Origin: Candidatus Phaeomarinibacter sp.
GTDB lineage: Bacteria; Pseudomonadota; Alphaproteobacteria; CGMCC-115125
Assembly: GCA_028279995.1 (NCBI GenBank)
Contig: JANQMQ010000371.1
Span: 1 to 7,413 of the forward strand
DNA length: 7,413 nucleotides
Reading direction: 5' to 3'
Within the stretch, counting starts at the first letter, position 1; each line of letters begins with the position of its first letter. Position numbers and translations under genes: made by a program. Below, in pieces: positions 1 through 5,982 of this stretch. The notes below the pieces were generated by a model. The model did not search any database. It was given only the letters and a program-made list of their open reading frames with translations, and was not told the DNA's origin.

Positions 1-281
1 AACGGTCTGGCGGAGCCCTCCGGCGCATAGGCCGGGCGCTGCACAGGTTCGGAAGCCGGCTGCTCGGCGCCAGGCAGTCGGATAACATTGTCGTCGCCAT
101 TTTGTGCCACTTCACCATTCTCGGGAGCGTCCTCCTTGCGGCGCTCGAACGGACCGGTCGAATACGGATCGTGGGGTGGCCTTTCGTTTCCCGTCCGCTT
201 GCCAAGAACAGAGCGCAGCCGGAAGAACACCACCACCGCAATGGCAAGAAACAAGAGATTGATGAGGGTTTCGGCGGTCAT
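1..281 (-). CDS. Tim44-like domain protein, N-terminal part (cut by window edge)
   Basis: The reading frame is open from an ATG at 281 to the window's left edge, giving the first 93 residues. Residues 1-23 form one hydrophobic membrane segment (ETLINLLFLAIAVVVFFRL) that runs straight into RLRSVLGKRTGNERPP. That segment followed by an RLRxVLGxRTGxE block is the standard N-terminus of alphaproteobacterial Tim44/TimA-like proteins. These are inner-membrane-anchored relatives of the mitochondrial import-motor subunit Tim44. Residues 34-93 are a polar, Pro/Glu/Asn-rich linker (DPYSTGPFERRKED), as expected before the C-terminal Tim44 domain, which lies outside the window. No good Shine-Dalgarno sequence precedes the ATG; the start is chosen because the family N-terminus begins there. 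The gene diverges from fxsA across a 220 bp spacer, an arrangement common in alphaproteobacteria. The precise function in bacteria is not settled. The family call is firm even though the domain itself is not visible. Confidence 0.88.
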   Translation of the reverse strand, partial: MTAETLINLLFLAIAVVVFFRLRSVLGKRTGNERPPHDPYSTGPFERRKEDAPENGEVAQNGDDNVIRLPGAEQPASEPVQRPAYAPEGSARP

Positions 282-340
282 AATCAGGTCACGGCTTTCG
301 TGGGTTGGGCGTGAGGCGGCAGCCGCGCAATGCGAATGCC

Positions 341-361
341 GATACTCAGCCGGATACTCAG
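341..361. repeat. Tandem 9-mer repeat in the Tim44-like/fxsA spacer
   Basis: GATACTCAG occurs at 341-349 and again at 353-361, so the period is 12 bases with a 3-base gap. It lies between the divergent start codons at 281 and 502. A helical-turn-like spacing of identical 9-mers in a divergent spacer could be an operator, but that is inference. No matching repeat was noticed elsewhere in the window. Confidence 0.4.
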
Positions 362-410
362 GTCAGCATAGCTTTTGGTCCTTACTCTGGTCCAGCGGCG
401 GTCACATGCT

Positions 411-425
411 TACCTAGATAAGGTA
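411..425. repeat. Small inverted repeat upstream of fxsA
   Basis: TACCT (411-415) and AGGTA (421-425) are perfect reverse complements separated by AGATA. It sits about 77 bases upstream of the fxsA start codon. A 5 bp arm is short enough to arise by chance. No convincing -35/-10 pair could be fixed in the 282-501 spacer, which otherwise shows nothing recognisable. Confidence 0.25.
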
Positions 426-501
426 GGGTAGCAGAAGACGGGCGCCAGCCCTGCGTTTTCTCGTGATTTCGGCGCCCCATCTCCACACAACCGGTGAGTA
501 A

Positions 502-1083
502 ATGTTCTTTTATCTCCTGCTGGCATTTGTCGGCATCCCCCTGATCGAAATCGCCCTCTTCATTGAGGTTGGCGGTGCCATCGGCACGCCCGCGACAATC
601 GCCGTTGTAATCGCGACGGCGTTTCTGGGAGCCTGGATGCTGCGTCGGCAGGGGCTGTCCACCGCCCAGACCGCGCAAGCGAAACTGCAACGCGGTGAAA
701 TGCCTGTAGAACAGGCCTTTGACGGAATGTTTCTGGTGTTCGCCGGCGGCCTGCTGCTGACACCGGGTTTTCTGACCGATGCCATCGGCTTTTCGCTTTT
801 CATTCCACAGGTGCGCAACGCCCTGCGCAGCCGCATCGTCGAACGGGCCAGGCGTAGCGGGTCGTTCCATATGTCTGGTCACATGTCGGCGTCCGGCATG
901 CACTACGCCGATGACAGCGAGTTGTGGCGGGACGCCACGCGCACGCCGGACACGCCACCGAACGCGGCCAATGATCCGTCCGGCAGCTCCGGTTCCCGGA
1001 CCATCGAAGGGACCATTGTTGAAAGCGATGACACAGACACCCCGCCCGCTGCCTCAAAAGACAGTCCCTGGCGGGAGAAATAA
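502..1083 (+). CDS. fxsA: FxsA family membrane protein
   Basis: This is a 193-residue FxsA-family integral membrane protein. E. coli FxsA, when overproduced, relieves F-plasmid exclusion of phage T7; its normal role is not well defined. Hydrophobic stretches lie at about residues 4-23, 27-47 and 76-101. The family signatures are all present: IPLIEIALFIEVG (12-24), the cytoplasmic loop RRQGLSTAQTAQ (48-59) and LLLTPGFLTDAIG (84-96). From about residue 120 the protein becomes a hydrophilic Ser/Thr/Asp/Pro-rich tail, which is common but poorly conserved in alphaproteobacterial members. GGTGAG at 493-498 is a plausible ribosome binding site four bases before the ATG. fxsA sits between the divergent Tim44-like gene and secB on the same strand as secB, 128 bases ahead of it, so the two may be co-transcribed. 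Confidence 0.95.
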   Translation: MFFYLLLAFVGIPLIEIALFIEVGGAIGTPATIAVVIATAFLGAWMLRRQGLSTAQTAQAKLQRGEMPVEQAFDGMFLVFAGGLLLTPGFLTDAIGFSLFIPQVRNALRSRIVERARRSGSFHMSGHMSASGMHYADDSELWRDATRTPDTPPNAANDPSGSSGSRTIEGTIVESDDTDTPPAASKDSPWREK

Positions 1084-1211
1084 CCACTCATCAGGTGCCG
1101 CGAAACTCGACCATCGCGTGCGATTGCTTGCGATAGAGAAGGGGGCATGTTAGCCACCGCCCTGACTTTCGCTGCCCATCCTGACCGATCCACTTTCAAG
1201 GCCAAACATCC

Positions 1212-1742
1212 ATGTCCGATACTTCTGCTGCTGACACAAACGGTGCTGCAAATGGCGCAGGTGATGGGGCTCAGCCCCCCGCACCGCAGATCCGGATTCT
1301 TGGCCAGTACATCAAGGACCTCTCATTCGAGAATCCGAACGCGCCGGGCGGCTTCAGCAATCAGGCGCCGCAGATAAATGTCGCTGTTGACGTGCGTGTC
1401 CCTGGCCAGAAGGACAAGGACTATGAGATCGAACTGCGGCTGACAGCAGATGCCAAAGTGGACGGAAATCAGGTCTTTCTGGTTGAGCTGGTTTATGGCG
1501 CTGTCTTCCGCCTGGAAAACATTCCCGAGCAGAGCCTTCAGCCGGTGCTGCTGATCGAGTGCCCGCGCATCCTGTTTCCGTTTGCCCGCCGCGTCATTGC
1601 GGACATGACCCGCGACGGTGGCTTCCCGCCGCTGATGATTGATCCTATCGATTTTGCAGCCCTCTACCGCCAGCGCCTTGAGCAGGCCCAGGCTGAGCAA
1701 CAAGCAGGCAAGCAAGCAGATCAGCCGGCCGGCGACGCCTAG
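1212..1742 (+). CDS. secB: Protein-export chaperone SecB
   Basis: SecB is a cytosolic homotetrameric chaperone that keeps presecretory proteins unfolded and hands them to SecA at the Sec translocon. The 176-residue product shows the full SecB core from about residue 26 (QIRILGQYIKDLSFENPNAP) through INVAVDVRV, LVELVYGAVFRL and LIECPRILFPFARRVIADMTRDGGFPP. The last block is the most conserved stretch of the family. It is preceded by a 25-residue Ala/Gly/Asn-rich leader and followed by a Gln/Ala-rich tail (about 158-176), both typical variable ends in alphaproteobacteria. AAGG at 1198-1201 is a possible ribosome binding site ten bases before the ATG. The gene converges with dnaQ, with only nine bases between the two stop codons. 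It is transcribed toward the putative origin, unlike the genes to its right. Confidence 0.97.
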   Translation: MSDTSAADTNGAANGAGDGAQPPAPQIRILGQYIKDLSFENPNAPGGFSNQAPQINVAVDVRVPGQKDKDYEIELRLTADAKVDGNQVFLVELVYGAVFRLENIPEQSLQPVLLIECPRILFPFARRVIADMTRDGGFPPLMIDPIDFAALYRQRLEQAQAEQQAGKQADQPAGDA

Positions 1743-1751
1743 GACCGCACG

Positions 1752-2450
1752 CTAGCCAGCCTGTTTCAGCCACAGCGCCTTGTCGCCCAGTTCAGCAACA
1801 AAGGCCCGATGCGCGGCGCGCTCATCCTCGTTCAGCAATGGCTTGAGCGGCTCAGGCCTTGCCCGGCGCGGAGTGGATGTGCTTGCAGGCTGAGCAGCAG
1901 ATGCAGCTGCTCTTTTTTCTTCAAGAACAAGGCCGGGTTCGCGCCCACCGATGAGTTCCAGATAGACTTCTGCCAGCAGTTCCGCATCCAGAAGGGCGCC
2001 ATGCTTTTCGCGGGATGAGTTGTCGACGTTGAACCGTCGGCACAGGGCATCAAGAGATGCCTGGGCCCCGGGAAATCTCTGCCGGGCGATCTGCAGCGTA
2101 TCGATGGACTGCTCATCCGGCAGGGTTGGCCTGTTCGCCATTTCCAGCTCGGCGTTGATGAACGTCATGTCGAAGCTGGCATTGTGTGCCACCAGCGGCG
2201 CATCGCCGACAAACTCCAGAAAGCTGTCTGCGATGGCTTCAAACAACGGCTTGTCCGACAGGAACTGCTCCGACAGGCCATGCACTTCGAAGGCGCCTTC
2301 GGGCATGTCCCGCTGCGGGTTGATGTAAGTGTGAAAAACCTCACCCGTCGGCACGTGATTGACCAGTTCCACGCAGCCGATTTCCACAAGGCGGTGGCCT
2401 TCGGAAGGCTTGAAGCCGGTGGTTTCGGTATCGAACACGATCTCGCGCAT
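1752..2450 (-). CDS. dnaQ: DNA polymerase III epsilon subunit (3'-5' proofreading exonuclease)
   Basis: DnaQ is the proofreading exonuclease bound to the DnaE polymerase subunit in the replicative core. The 232-residue product carries all three exonuclease motifs of the DEDDh class: Exo I FDTETTG (acidic residues D7 and E9), Exo II HNASFD (D94), and Exo III HGALLDAELLAEVY with the general-base histidine H150 and D155. The order and spacing match E. coli epsilon. The C-terminal part (about 175-232), a charged linker ending in a short conserved tail (ELGDKALWLKQAG), is where the polymerase-binding segment lies in the family. GGAG ends nine bases before the ATG on the minus strand, a good ribosome binding site. 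A 75-base gap separates it from coaE, so it may have its own promoter. Linkage of dnaQ to coaE-aroE-maf is usual near alphaproteobacterial origins. Confidence 0.97.
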   Translation of the reverse strand: MREIVFDTETTGFKPSEGHRLVEIGCVELVNHVPTGEVFHTYINPQRDMPEGAFEVHGLSEQFLSDKPLFEAIADSFLEFVGDAPLVAHNASFDMTFINAELEMANRPTLPDEQSIDTLQIARQRFPGAQASLDALCRRFNVDNSSREKHGALLDAELLAEVYLELIGGREPGLVLEEKRAAASAAQPASTSTPRRARPEPLKPLLNEDERAAHRAFVAELGDKALWLKQAG

Positions 2451-2480
2451 GGCGTGACACTCCGCCCAACCGGCGGTCCC

Positions 2481-2509
2481 AATCTAGCGTGGTCGCCGAC
2501 ATTCCCCAA
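2481..2509 (-). promoter_or_regulatory. Candidate promoter for dnaQ
   Basis: On the minus strand TTGGGG (2509-2504) and TAGATT (2486-2481) are separated by exactly 17 bases, 30 bases upstream of the dnaQ start codon. They match the sigma-70 consensus at 3 of 6 and 4 of 6 positions. This would let dnaQ be expressed independently of the genes upstream. It is a pattern match only. Confidence 0.3.
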
Positions 2510-2525
2510 TGCCGGCCCGTGGTGG

Positions 2526-3146
2526 TCAGCCCAGACGTTCCTTGAGCACCTTTGGTTCCCAGGACTTCAGATCTTCAGTGATTCGCCGGACCTGCTCAAA
2601 AGCATGTTCGAGGCCCTTATCGGTCTCAACCACAAAATCGGCCTTTGCTCGTTTTTCAGCATCGGGCACTTGCTTGGCCAGAATCTGTTCGAATTTTTCT
2701 TCAGTCATGCCGGGGCGCTCCAACACGCGGGCGCGCTGAATCTCCGCAGGGGCGGAAACGACAACCACCGCATCGACACGGGTTTCACCACCGGTTTCGT
2801 AGAGGAGCGGAACATCCAGCACAGCCATCGGCGCTTTTGCCGTGCTCGCGTCCTTGAGAAACTGCATCTGTGTCGCGCCGACTAGTGGATGCACTATGCC
2901 CTCAAGTTTCTTGAGGGCCTCCTTGTCGTCCAGCACGAGTTTCGACAGCTTTGCCCGGTCGACGGCGTCGTCAACAATGGCGTCAGGAAACTCGGCGCGC
3001 AGCGGTTCGACTGCAGCCCCACCTTTTTCATAGATGGCATGGACGGCCGCATCAGCGTCATAGACAGGGATGCCGAGCTTCGCGAACATCTTCGCCGTTT
3101 CGGATTTGCCCATACCAATGGACCCGGTGAGACCGACAAGCAGCAT
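2526..3146 (-). CDS. coaE: Dephospho-CoA kinase
   Basis: CoaE phosphorylates the 3'-hydroxyl of the ribose of dephospho-CoA with ATP, the last step of coenzyme A synthesis. The 206-residue product starts [15 protein letters not shown], with the Walker A P-loop at residues 8-15 (K14, S15). It is followed by VYDADAAVH (28-36), whose aspartates are the conserved substrate-site residues, and by [12 protein letters not shown] (110-121). LEGIVHPLV (81-89) is another family block. The residue after the P-loop serine is Glu (KSE) where Thr is more usual; the essential Lys-Ser pair is intact. The frame stays open further upstream to 3260, but the ATG at 3146 fits the family N-terminus and has AAGGA nine bases ahead. 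Its first base is the last base of the aroE stop codon (TAATG), so translation is probably coupled. Confidence 0.97.
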   Translation of the reverse strand: MLLVGLTGSIGMGKSETAKMFAKLGIPVYDADAAVHAIYEKGGAAVEPLRAEFPDAIVDDAVDRAKLSKLVLDDKEALKKLEGIVHPLVGATQMQFLKDASTAKAPMAVLDVPLLYETGGETRVDAVVVVSAPAEIQRARVLERPGMTEEKFEQILAKQVPDAEKRAKADFVVETDKGLEHAFEQVRRITEDLKSWEPKVLKERLG

Positions 3147-4039
3147 TATGTTTCGTCCTTCTTCGTGAGGTCGGCCTCTATGAGGGTCCGTGCCGCAGCA
3201 ACATCGTCCGCGCTCACTTCGACACCGAACCATTTCGTAAAGCCGGGAGCTGCCTGCCACAAGAGCATCCCCAGCCCGTCAACCGTTGCAAGACCACGGT
3301 CACGGGCCTGAGTGAGCAGGGGTGTTTCGAGGGGGACGTAGACAATGTCATAGACCACCGCGTGATCAGGCAGAGGGGTCAGATCAATGTCGAGGGGCGG
3401 CTGGCCCTCCATGCCGAGCGTCGTGGTGTTGACGAGAAGATCAGCACCTTCAAGCGCTGCCCGCAGCTGATCCCAGCCATAGACTGTTGCCTTGGCATCA
3501 ATGTCCGCCACCATACTGGCGGCGCGGGCAACGGTGCGGTTGACCAGGCGCACCTTCATGCGGCCTTCGGTTTCAAGCACGTCGACGATCGCCCGGGCGG
3601 CGCCGCCGGCGCCCAGGACCACCGCTGTCTTTCCATTAAATCCGTGTACGGACTGGTTAAGGTGGGTCCAGAACCCGGCCCCGTCCGTGTTGGTGCCCCG
3701 GATTTCTCCGGTTTCCGGGTCGCGGTAAATGGTGTTCACGGCCTGCAGGCGTTCAGCAGGCGCGTCAACAAATGGGTTTAGCGCTTCAAAGGCTCCTTCC
3801 TTGTGGGGCACGGTCACGTTTGCGCCCCTGAAACCGAGATTTGGGAGATACCGAAGTGTGTCCGACAGCTCTTCCGGTTTGACGGCGAGCTTGGTGTACT
3901 CACCATCAATGCCATGCCGCTGAAGCCAGGTGTTGTGGATCATCGGCGAGCGGGAATGCTCGATCGGCCACCCTATGACGCAGACCTTTCGTGGGCCCGT
4001 ATTGGGAATGTCTGAACTGGATGTGTCAGGCGTGCTCAT
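3146..4039 (-). CDS. aroE: Shikimate dehydrogenase
   Basis: AroE reduces 3-dehydroshikimate to shikimate with NADPH, the fourth step of the shikimate (aromatic amino acid) pathway. The 297-residue product has the shikimate-binding pair in [10 protein letters not shown] (S29, S31), the catalytic lysine in NVTVPHK (K80), and GTNTDGAGF with the catalytic-site aspartate D119. Next come the glycine-rich NADP-binding loop GAGGAARAI (143-151) and NRT (167-169), a common NADP-phosphate-binding signature. The C-terminal block [14 protein letters not shown] is also typical. Residues 1-16 are an unconserved leader. It overlaps the end of maf by four bases (ATGA) and its stop overlaps the coaE start, placing it in the middle of a tightly coupled maf-aroE-coaE run. 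A G-rich stretch around 4050-4056 is the only ribosome-binding-site candidate, so expression may rely on coupling to maf. Confidence 0.97.
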   Translation of the reverse strand: MSTPDTSSSDIPNTGPRKVCVIGWPIEHSRSPMIHNTWLQRHGIDGEYTKLAVKPEELSDTLRYLPNLGFRGANVTVPHKEGAFEALNPFVDAPAERLQAVNTIYRDPETGEIRGTNTDGAGFWTHLNQSVHGFNGKTAVVLGAGGAARAIVDVLETEGRMKVRLVNRTVARAASMVADIDAKATVYGWDQLRAALEGADLLVNTTTLGMEGQPPLDIDLTPLPDHAVVYDIVYVPLETPLLTQARDRGLATVDGLGMLLWQAAPGFTKWFGVEVSADDVAAARTLIEADLTKKDET

Positions 4040-4662
4040 TCAGGAAGCGCCCCCAGACGCCGCAGCTCGGCCATCAGGGGCAGCAACGGCAGGCCGAGAA
4101 TGGAAAAATAGTCACTGTCTATGCGCACGAACAGTTGTGCGCCGATGCTTTCAAGCTGGTACGCGCCGACACTCTTGAGAATGGCCTCTCCGGCAGTCTC
4201 GAGATAGTGGTCGAGAAACGCGTCAGAGAAATTGCGCATGGTCAGGTGGGATGGCTGGTAGTAGTCCCAGATGGTTCTGCCGCCCGTAGCGAGCGCCACA
4301 CCGCCATGGAGCATGTGTGGTTTGCCGCGAAAATCCTTCAGGCGTGCCCGCGCTTCCGCCATGTCGCGTGGCTTATCGTAACAGGTCTTGCCAAGAGTCA
4401 TCACCTGGTCGGCACCGATCACCAGCGCATCGGGGTGGCTCGCGGATACGATTTCAGCCTTGGCTTTCGCAAGCGCACTTGCAATGGCTGGACCGGCCCC
4501 ATGCTCTTCCTGTGCGGCGGGGCTGTTTTCCAGCTCCTCCTTGAGAATGCTTTCATCAATGTCCGCCGGAACGATCTCAAAGGGGATATGCGCACCCCTC
4601 ATGAGATTGGCGCGGACAGCTGAACCGGAAGCAAGAATAATGGTGGGGGGTGTCTTCGACAT
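4036..4662 (-). CDS. maf: Maf family nucleotide pyrophosphatase
   Basis: Maf proteins are house-cleaning nucleotide pyrophosphatases that hydrolyse non-canonical or selected NTPs to the monophosphate. The 208-residue product begins with the phosphate-binding motif LASGSAVRANLM (S12, R17 in the family SxxR pattern). It continues with ADIDE (33-37) and GADQV (83-87), where D85 is the expected catalytic acid, then DKP, and a C-terminal GAYQLESIG and LGLPLLPLM. The Q in GADQV resembles the YceF-type subfamily (active on N7-methyl-GTP) rather than the ADT of the YhdE type (dTTP/UTP). That substrate assignment is inference. GTGAG lies just upstream of the ATG. The gap to the upstream regulatory kinase gene is 43 bases with no terminator, so one transcript is likely. 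Its stop codon overlaps the aroE start. Confidence 0.95.
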   Translation of the reverse strand: MSKTPPTIILASGSAVRANLMRGAHIPFEIVPADIDESILKEELENSPAAQEEHGAGPAIASALAKAKAEIVSASHPDALVIGADQVMTLGKTCYDKPRDMAEARARLKDFRGKPHMLHGGVALATGGRTIWDYYQPSHLTMRNFSDAFLDHYLETAGEAILKSVGAYQLESIGAQLFVRIDSDYFSILGLPLLPLMAELRRLGALPE

Positions 4663-4705
4663 ACAAGCTCACAAGTGTTTAAGTCAGGCAGCTGGAAAAG
4701 CCGGG

Positions 4706-5545
4706 CTAGTCTGATGGGGCCAACCGCTCCGTATGCAGATTAAGTATGGCTGCCGCCGTTTCCTCGATAGAGCGCCGACTGACATCAATGATCGGCCATC
4801 CATGGCGGGCATACAGTCTGCGCGCCGCGGTCACTTCGCTGCGGATCAGGTCAAGATCAACATAGTCCGTCTGCGAATCTTCCTTCAGTGACAGCAGGCG
4901 TTGCCTACGGATCTGCATCAGCCGCTCAGGGGACGCAATAAGACCAACAACCAACGGGCTTTCAAGTGCCTCGATCTGTGGGGGCACCGGTACTTCGGGA
5001 ACGAGTGGATAATTTGCCGCTCTGATGCCGCGGTTTGCCAGATACATGCAGGTCGGTGTCTTGGAGGTCCGGCTGACACCGACAAGAACAATGTCTGCTT
5101 CTTCCAACGTGTCCAGGTTCTGGCCGTCGTCATGGGCCATGGTGTAGTTGAGCGCTTCGATGCGGCTGAAATACTCTGCATCAAGATTGTGCTGCGAACC
5201 GGGTTTTTCCGTGCGCTCGGTTCCAAGATAGGCCCCCAACACCTGCATCACCGGGTCGAGAACAGCGATACAGGGAACCTGCAGGTCCCGGCACCTGGCT
5301 TCGAGTTCACGCCGCAGTTTGTCGTTCACCATTGTGAACATGACGATGCCCGGCGATGATTCAATCTGCCGTACCACCCGGTCCAGCTGTCGCGGCCCGC
5401 GCACCAGCGCATAAATGTGCTCGACAGGGTGGACCATCTCGAACTGGGCCACTGCAGCCTTGGCCACTGCATTCAGTGTCTCGCCGGTCGAGTCCGAGAC
5501 AAGGTGCAGATGGAAGAAAGACTTGCTGTCGTTCGATGCAGTCAC
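4706..5545 (-). CDS. PEP synthase/PPDK regulatory protein (DUF299 bifunctional kinase/pyrophosphorylase)
   Basis: Members of this family inactivate PEP synthase or pyruvate,phosphate dikinase by ADP-dependent phosphorylation of an active-site threonine, and reactivate it by phosphate-dependent dephosphorylation. They thereby switch carbon flow between pyruvate and PEP. With the GTG at 5545 the product has 279 residues, the usual family length. It begins a few residues before the conserved FFHLHLVSDSTGETL and contains YTMAHDDGQN (134-143). It also has the nucleotide-binding loop GVSRTSKTP (156-164, K162) and the C-terminal HGWPIIDVSRRSIEETAA. The frame stays open upstream to 5683, but the extra 46 residues are unlike the family, and AAAGG stands nine bases before the 5545 GTG. 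It is the first gene of the leftward block and borders the putative origin, like the corresponding gene in other alphaproteobacteria. Whether the target here is PEP synthase or PPDK cannot be told. Confidence 0.93.
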   Translation of the reverse strand: MTASNDSKSFFHLHLVSDSTGETLNAVAKAAVAQFEMVHPVEHIYALVRGPRQLDRVVRQIESSPGIVMFTMVNDKLRRELEARCRDLQVPCIAVLDPVMQVLGAYLGTERTEKPGSQHNLDAEYFSRIEALNYTMAHDDGQNLDTLEEADIVLVGVSRTSKTPTCMYLANRGIRAANYPLVPEVPVPPQIEALESPLVVGLIASPERLMQIRRQRLLSLKEDSQTDYVDLDLIRSEVTAARRLYARHGWPIIDVSRRSIEETAAAILNLHTERLAPSD

Positions 5546-5684
5546 GCGGGTGGGCCTTTGGCGCAGATAGGATCTCAGTTGGTTACCGTCCCCGCAGGCT
5601 GCTGGCAATGGGCGGCGCGTGGCCTGGTACATGGTCCCGGGGTGCGATGATGCGGCCGGGAAAACCCGTGGGTGCCCGTTCACT

Positions 5685-5693
5685 TGTGGGGAC
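5685..5693 (-). promoter_or_regulatory. Weak DnaA-like box
   Basis: The minus strand reads GTCCCCACA, 6 of 9 against TTATCCACA with the CCACA end intact. It includes TCCCCA, resembling the short weak DnaA sites (W-boxes) described at the Caulobacter origin. It directly abuts the palindrome at 5693-5708. Taken alone this is a marginal call. Confidence 0.3.
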
Positions 5694-5708
5694 AGAATCC
5701 TGATTCTG
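5693..5708. repeat. 16 bp palindrome holding two GANTC methylation sites
   Basis: CAGAATC (5693-5699) and GATTCTG (5702-5708) are perfect 7 bp inverted repeats around CT. Each arm contains a GANTC sequence (GAATC 5695-5699, GATTC 5702-5706), the target of the cell-cycle methyltransferase CcrM. The length and symmetry suit a dimeric regulator, and binding could respond to methylation state. Which protein binds is unknown. Confidence 0.6.
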
Positions 5709-5717
5709 CCGGGGGGC

Positions 5718-5728
5718 TGTGAATCACA
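5718..5728. promoter_or_regulatory. Palindromic DnaA-like box containing GANTC
   Basis: TGTGA (5718-5722) and TCACA (5724-5728) form a perfect inverted repeat around one A. On the minus strand 5726-5718 reads TGATTCACA: one mismatch from the moderate-affinity Caulobacter G-box TGATCCACA and 7 of 9 against TTATCCACA. GAATC at 5721-5725 lies inside. It ends four bases before the CtrA site, so DnaA and CtrA could compete here. Confidence 0.5.
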
Positions 5729-5732
5729 AGGG

Positions 5733-5748
5733 TTAATGAAGTGTTAAC
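5733..5748 (+). promoter_or_regulatory. CtrA binding site (perfect consensus)
   Basis: TTAA (5733-5736), seven bases, then TTAAC (5744-5748) is an exact match to the CtrA consensus TTAA-N7-TTAAC. In Caulobacter, phosphorylated CtrA binds such sites in the origin and blocks initiation in the swarmer cell. Location inside the hemE-flanked spacer next to a DnaA-like box supports the same role. No second full-length CtrA site was seen in the spacer. Confidence 0.75.
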
Positions 5749-5807
5749 GGCGAAACCATGAGTCTGTGTGCAGCTGCTGTCAGTCAGTTGTCTGAAAACG
5801 GGGATTA

Positions 5808-5816
5808 TGTGGGTAA
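5808..5816 (-). promoter_or_regulatory. DnaA box (8/9)
   Basis: The minus strand reads TTACCCACA, a single mismatch from TTATCCACA (C for T at position 4). It is the best DnaA box in the window, about 60 bases from the CtrA site and within the putative origin. Confidence 0.6.
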
Positions 5817-5904
5817 ATCGTCCCTGCCTGCGTCACTTGTTTCAGTTTTTCCCCGCTTTCAATTCGCCTAGTGTTGCTGGCTTTCAGCGATCTGCCCACA
5901 GGTC

Positions 5905-5913
5905 TTTTCCGCA
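5905..5913 (+). promoter_or_regulatory. Possible DnaA box (7/9)
   Basis: TTTTCCGCA matches TTATCCACA at 7 of 9 positions. CTGCCCACA at 5892-5900 (6/9, same strand) lies 13 bases upstream. Both may be low-affinity sites that help build a DnaA filament; singly they could be chance. Confidence 0.35.
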
Positions 5914-5948
5914 AGCTCTATGGGTATCGGTGCGAACCGGTTTATATC

Positions 5949-5957
5949 TGCGGACAA
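5949..5957 (-). promoter_or_regulatory. Possible DnaA box (7/9)
   Basis: The minus strand reads TTGTCCGCA, matching TTATCCACA at 7 of 9 positions. Like the 5905-5913 site, it has GCA at the 3' end where the consensus has ACA. It lies 26 bases before the TTATCC half-box at the unwinding element. Confidence 0.35.
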
Positions 5958-5982
5958 ACCGGGGAAGAGGCCACAATCCCCG

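Larger units (their letters stand above)
5695..5764. promoter_or_regulatory. Cluster of four GANTC (CcrM) sites
   Basis: GAATC 5695-5699, GATTC 5702-5706, GAATC 5721-5725 and GAGTC 5760-5764 lie within 70 bases. A fifth, GAATC at 6020-6024, lies at the hemE side. By eye I counted only about ten more in the remaining 6.9 kb. CcrM methylates GANTC late in the alphaproteobacterial cell cycle, so origin sites become hemimethylated after initiation. Function here is inferred from that knowledge. Confidence 0.6.

Noticed and set aside
382..903. 173-residue minus-strand open frame opposite fxsA
   Set aside because: It is antisense to a clear FxsA gene, with His/Arg/Gln-rich low-information composition and no recognisable motif; typical of GC-rich shadow frames.
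1124..1152. secB promoter (TTGCTT, 17 bases, ATGTTA)
   Set aside because: The -10 candidate fits the consensus poorly; spacing alone is not enough to list it.
1724..1760. Terminator between convergent secB and dnaQ
   Set aside because: GCCGGCCGGC (1724-1733) is self-complementary but lies inside secB, has no usable loop and no following T-run; no bidirectional terminator could be supported.
2184..2885. 233-residue plus-strand open frame spanning dnaQ and coaE
   Set aside because: It runs opposite two genes with intact catalytic motifs and crosses their junction; no family resemblance.
3147..3260. N-terminal extension of CoaE by 38 residues
   Set aside because: The extension lies inside the aroE coding region in another frame; the family begins at the MLLVGLTG start, which has AAGGA at proper spacing.
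3991..4623. 210-residue plus-strand open frame opposite maf
   Set aside because: Shadow of Maf, whose motifs are complete on the other strand.
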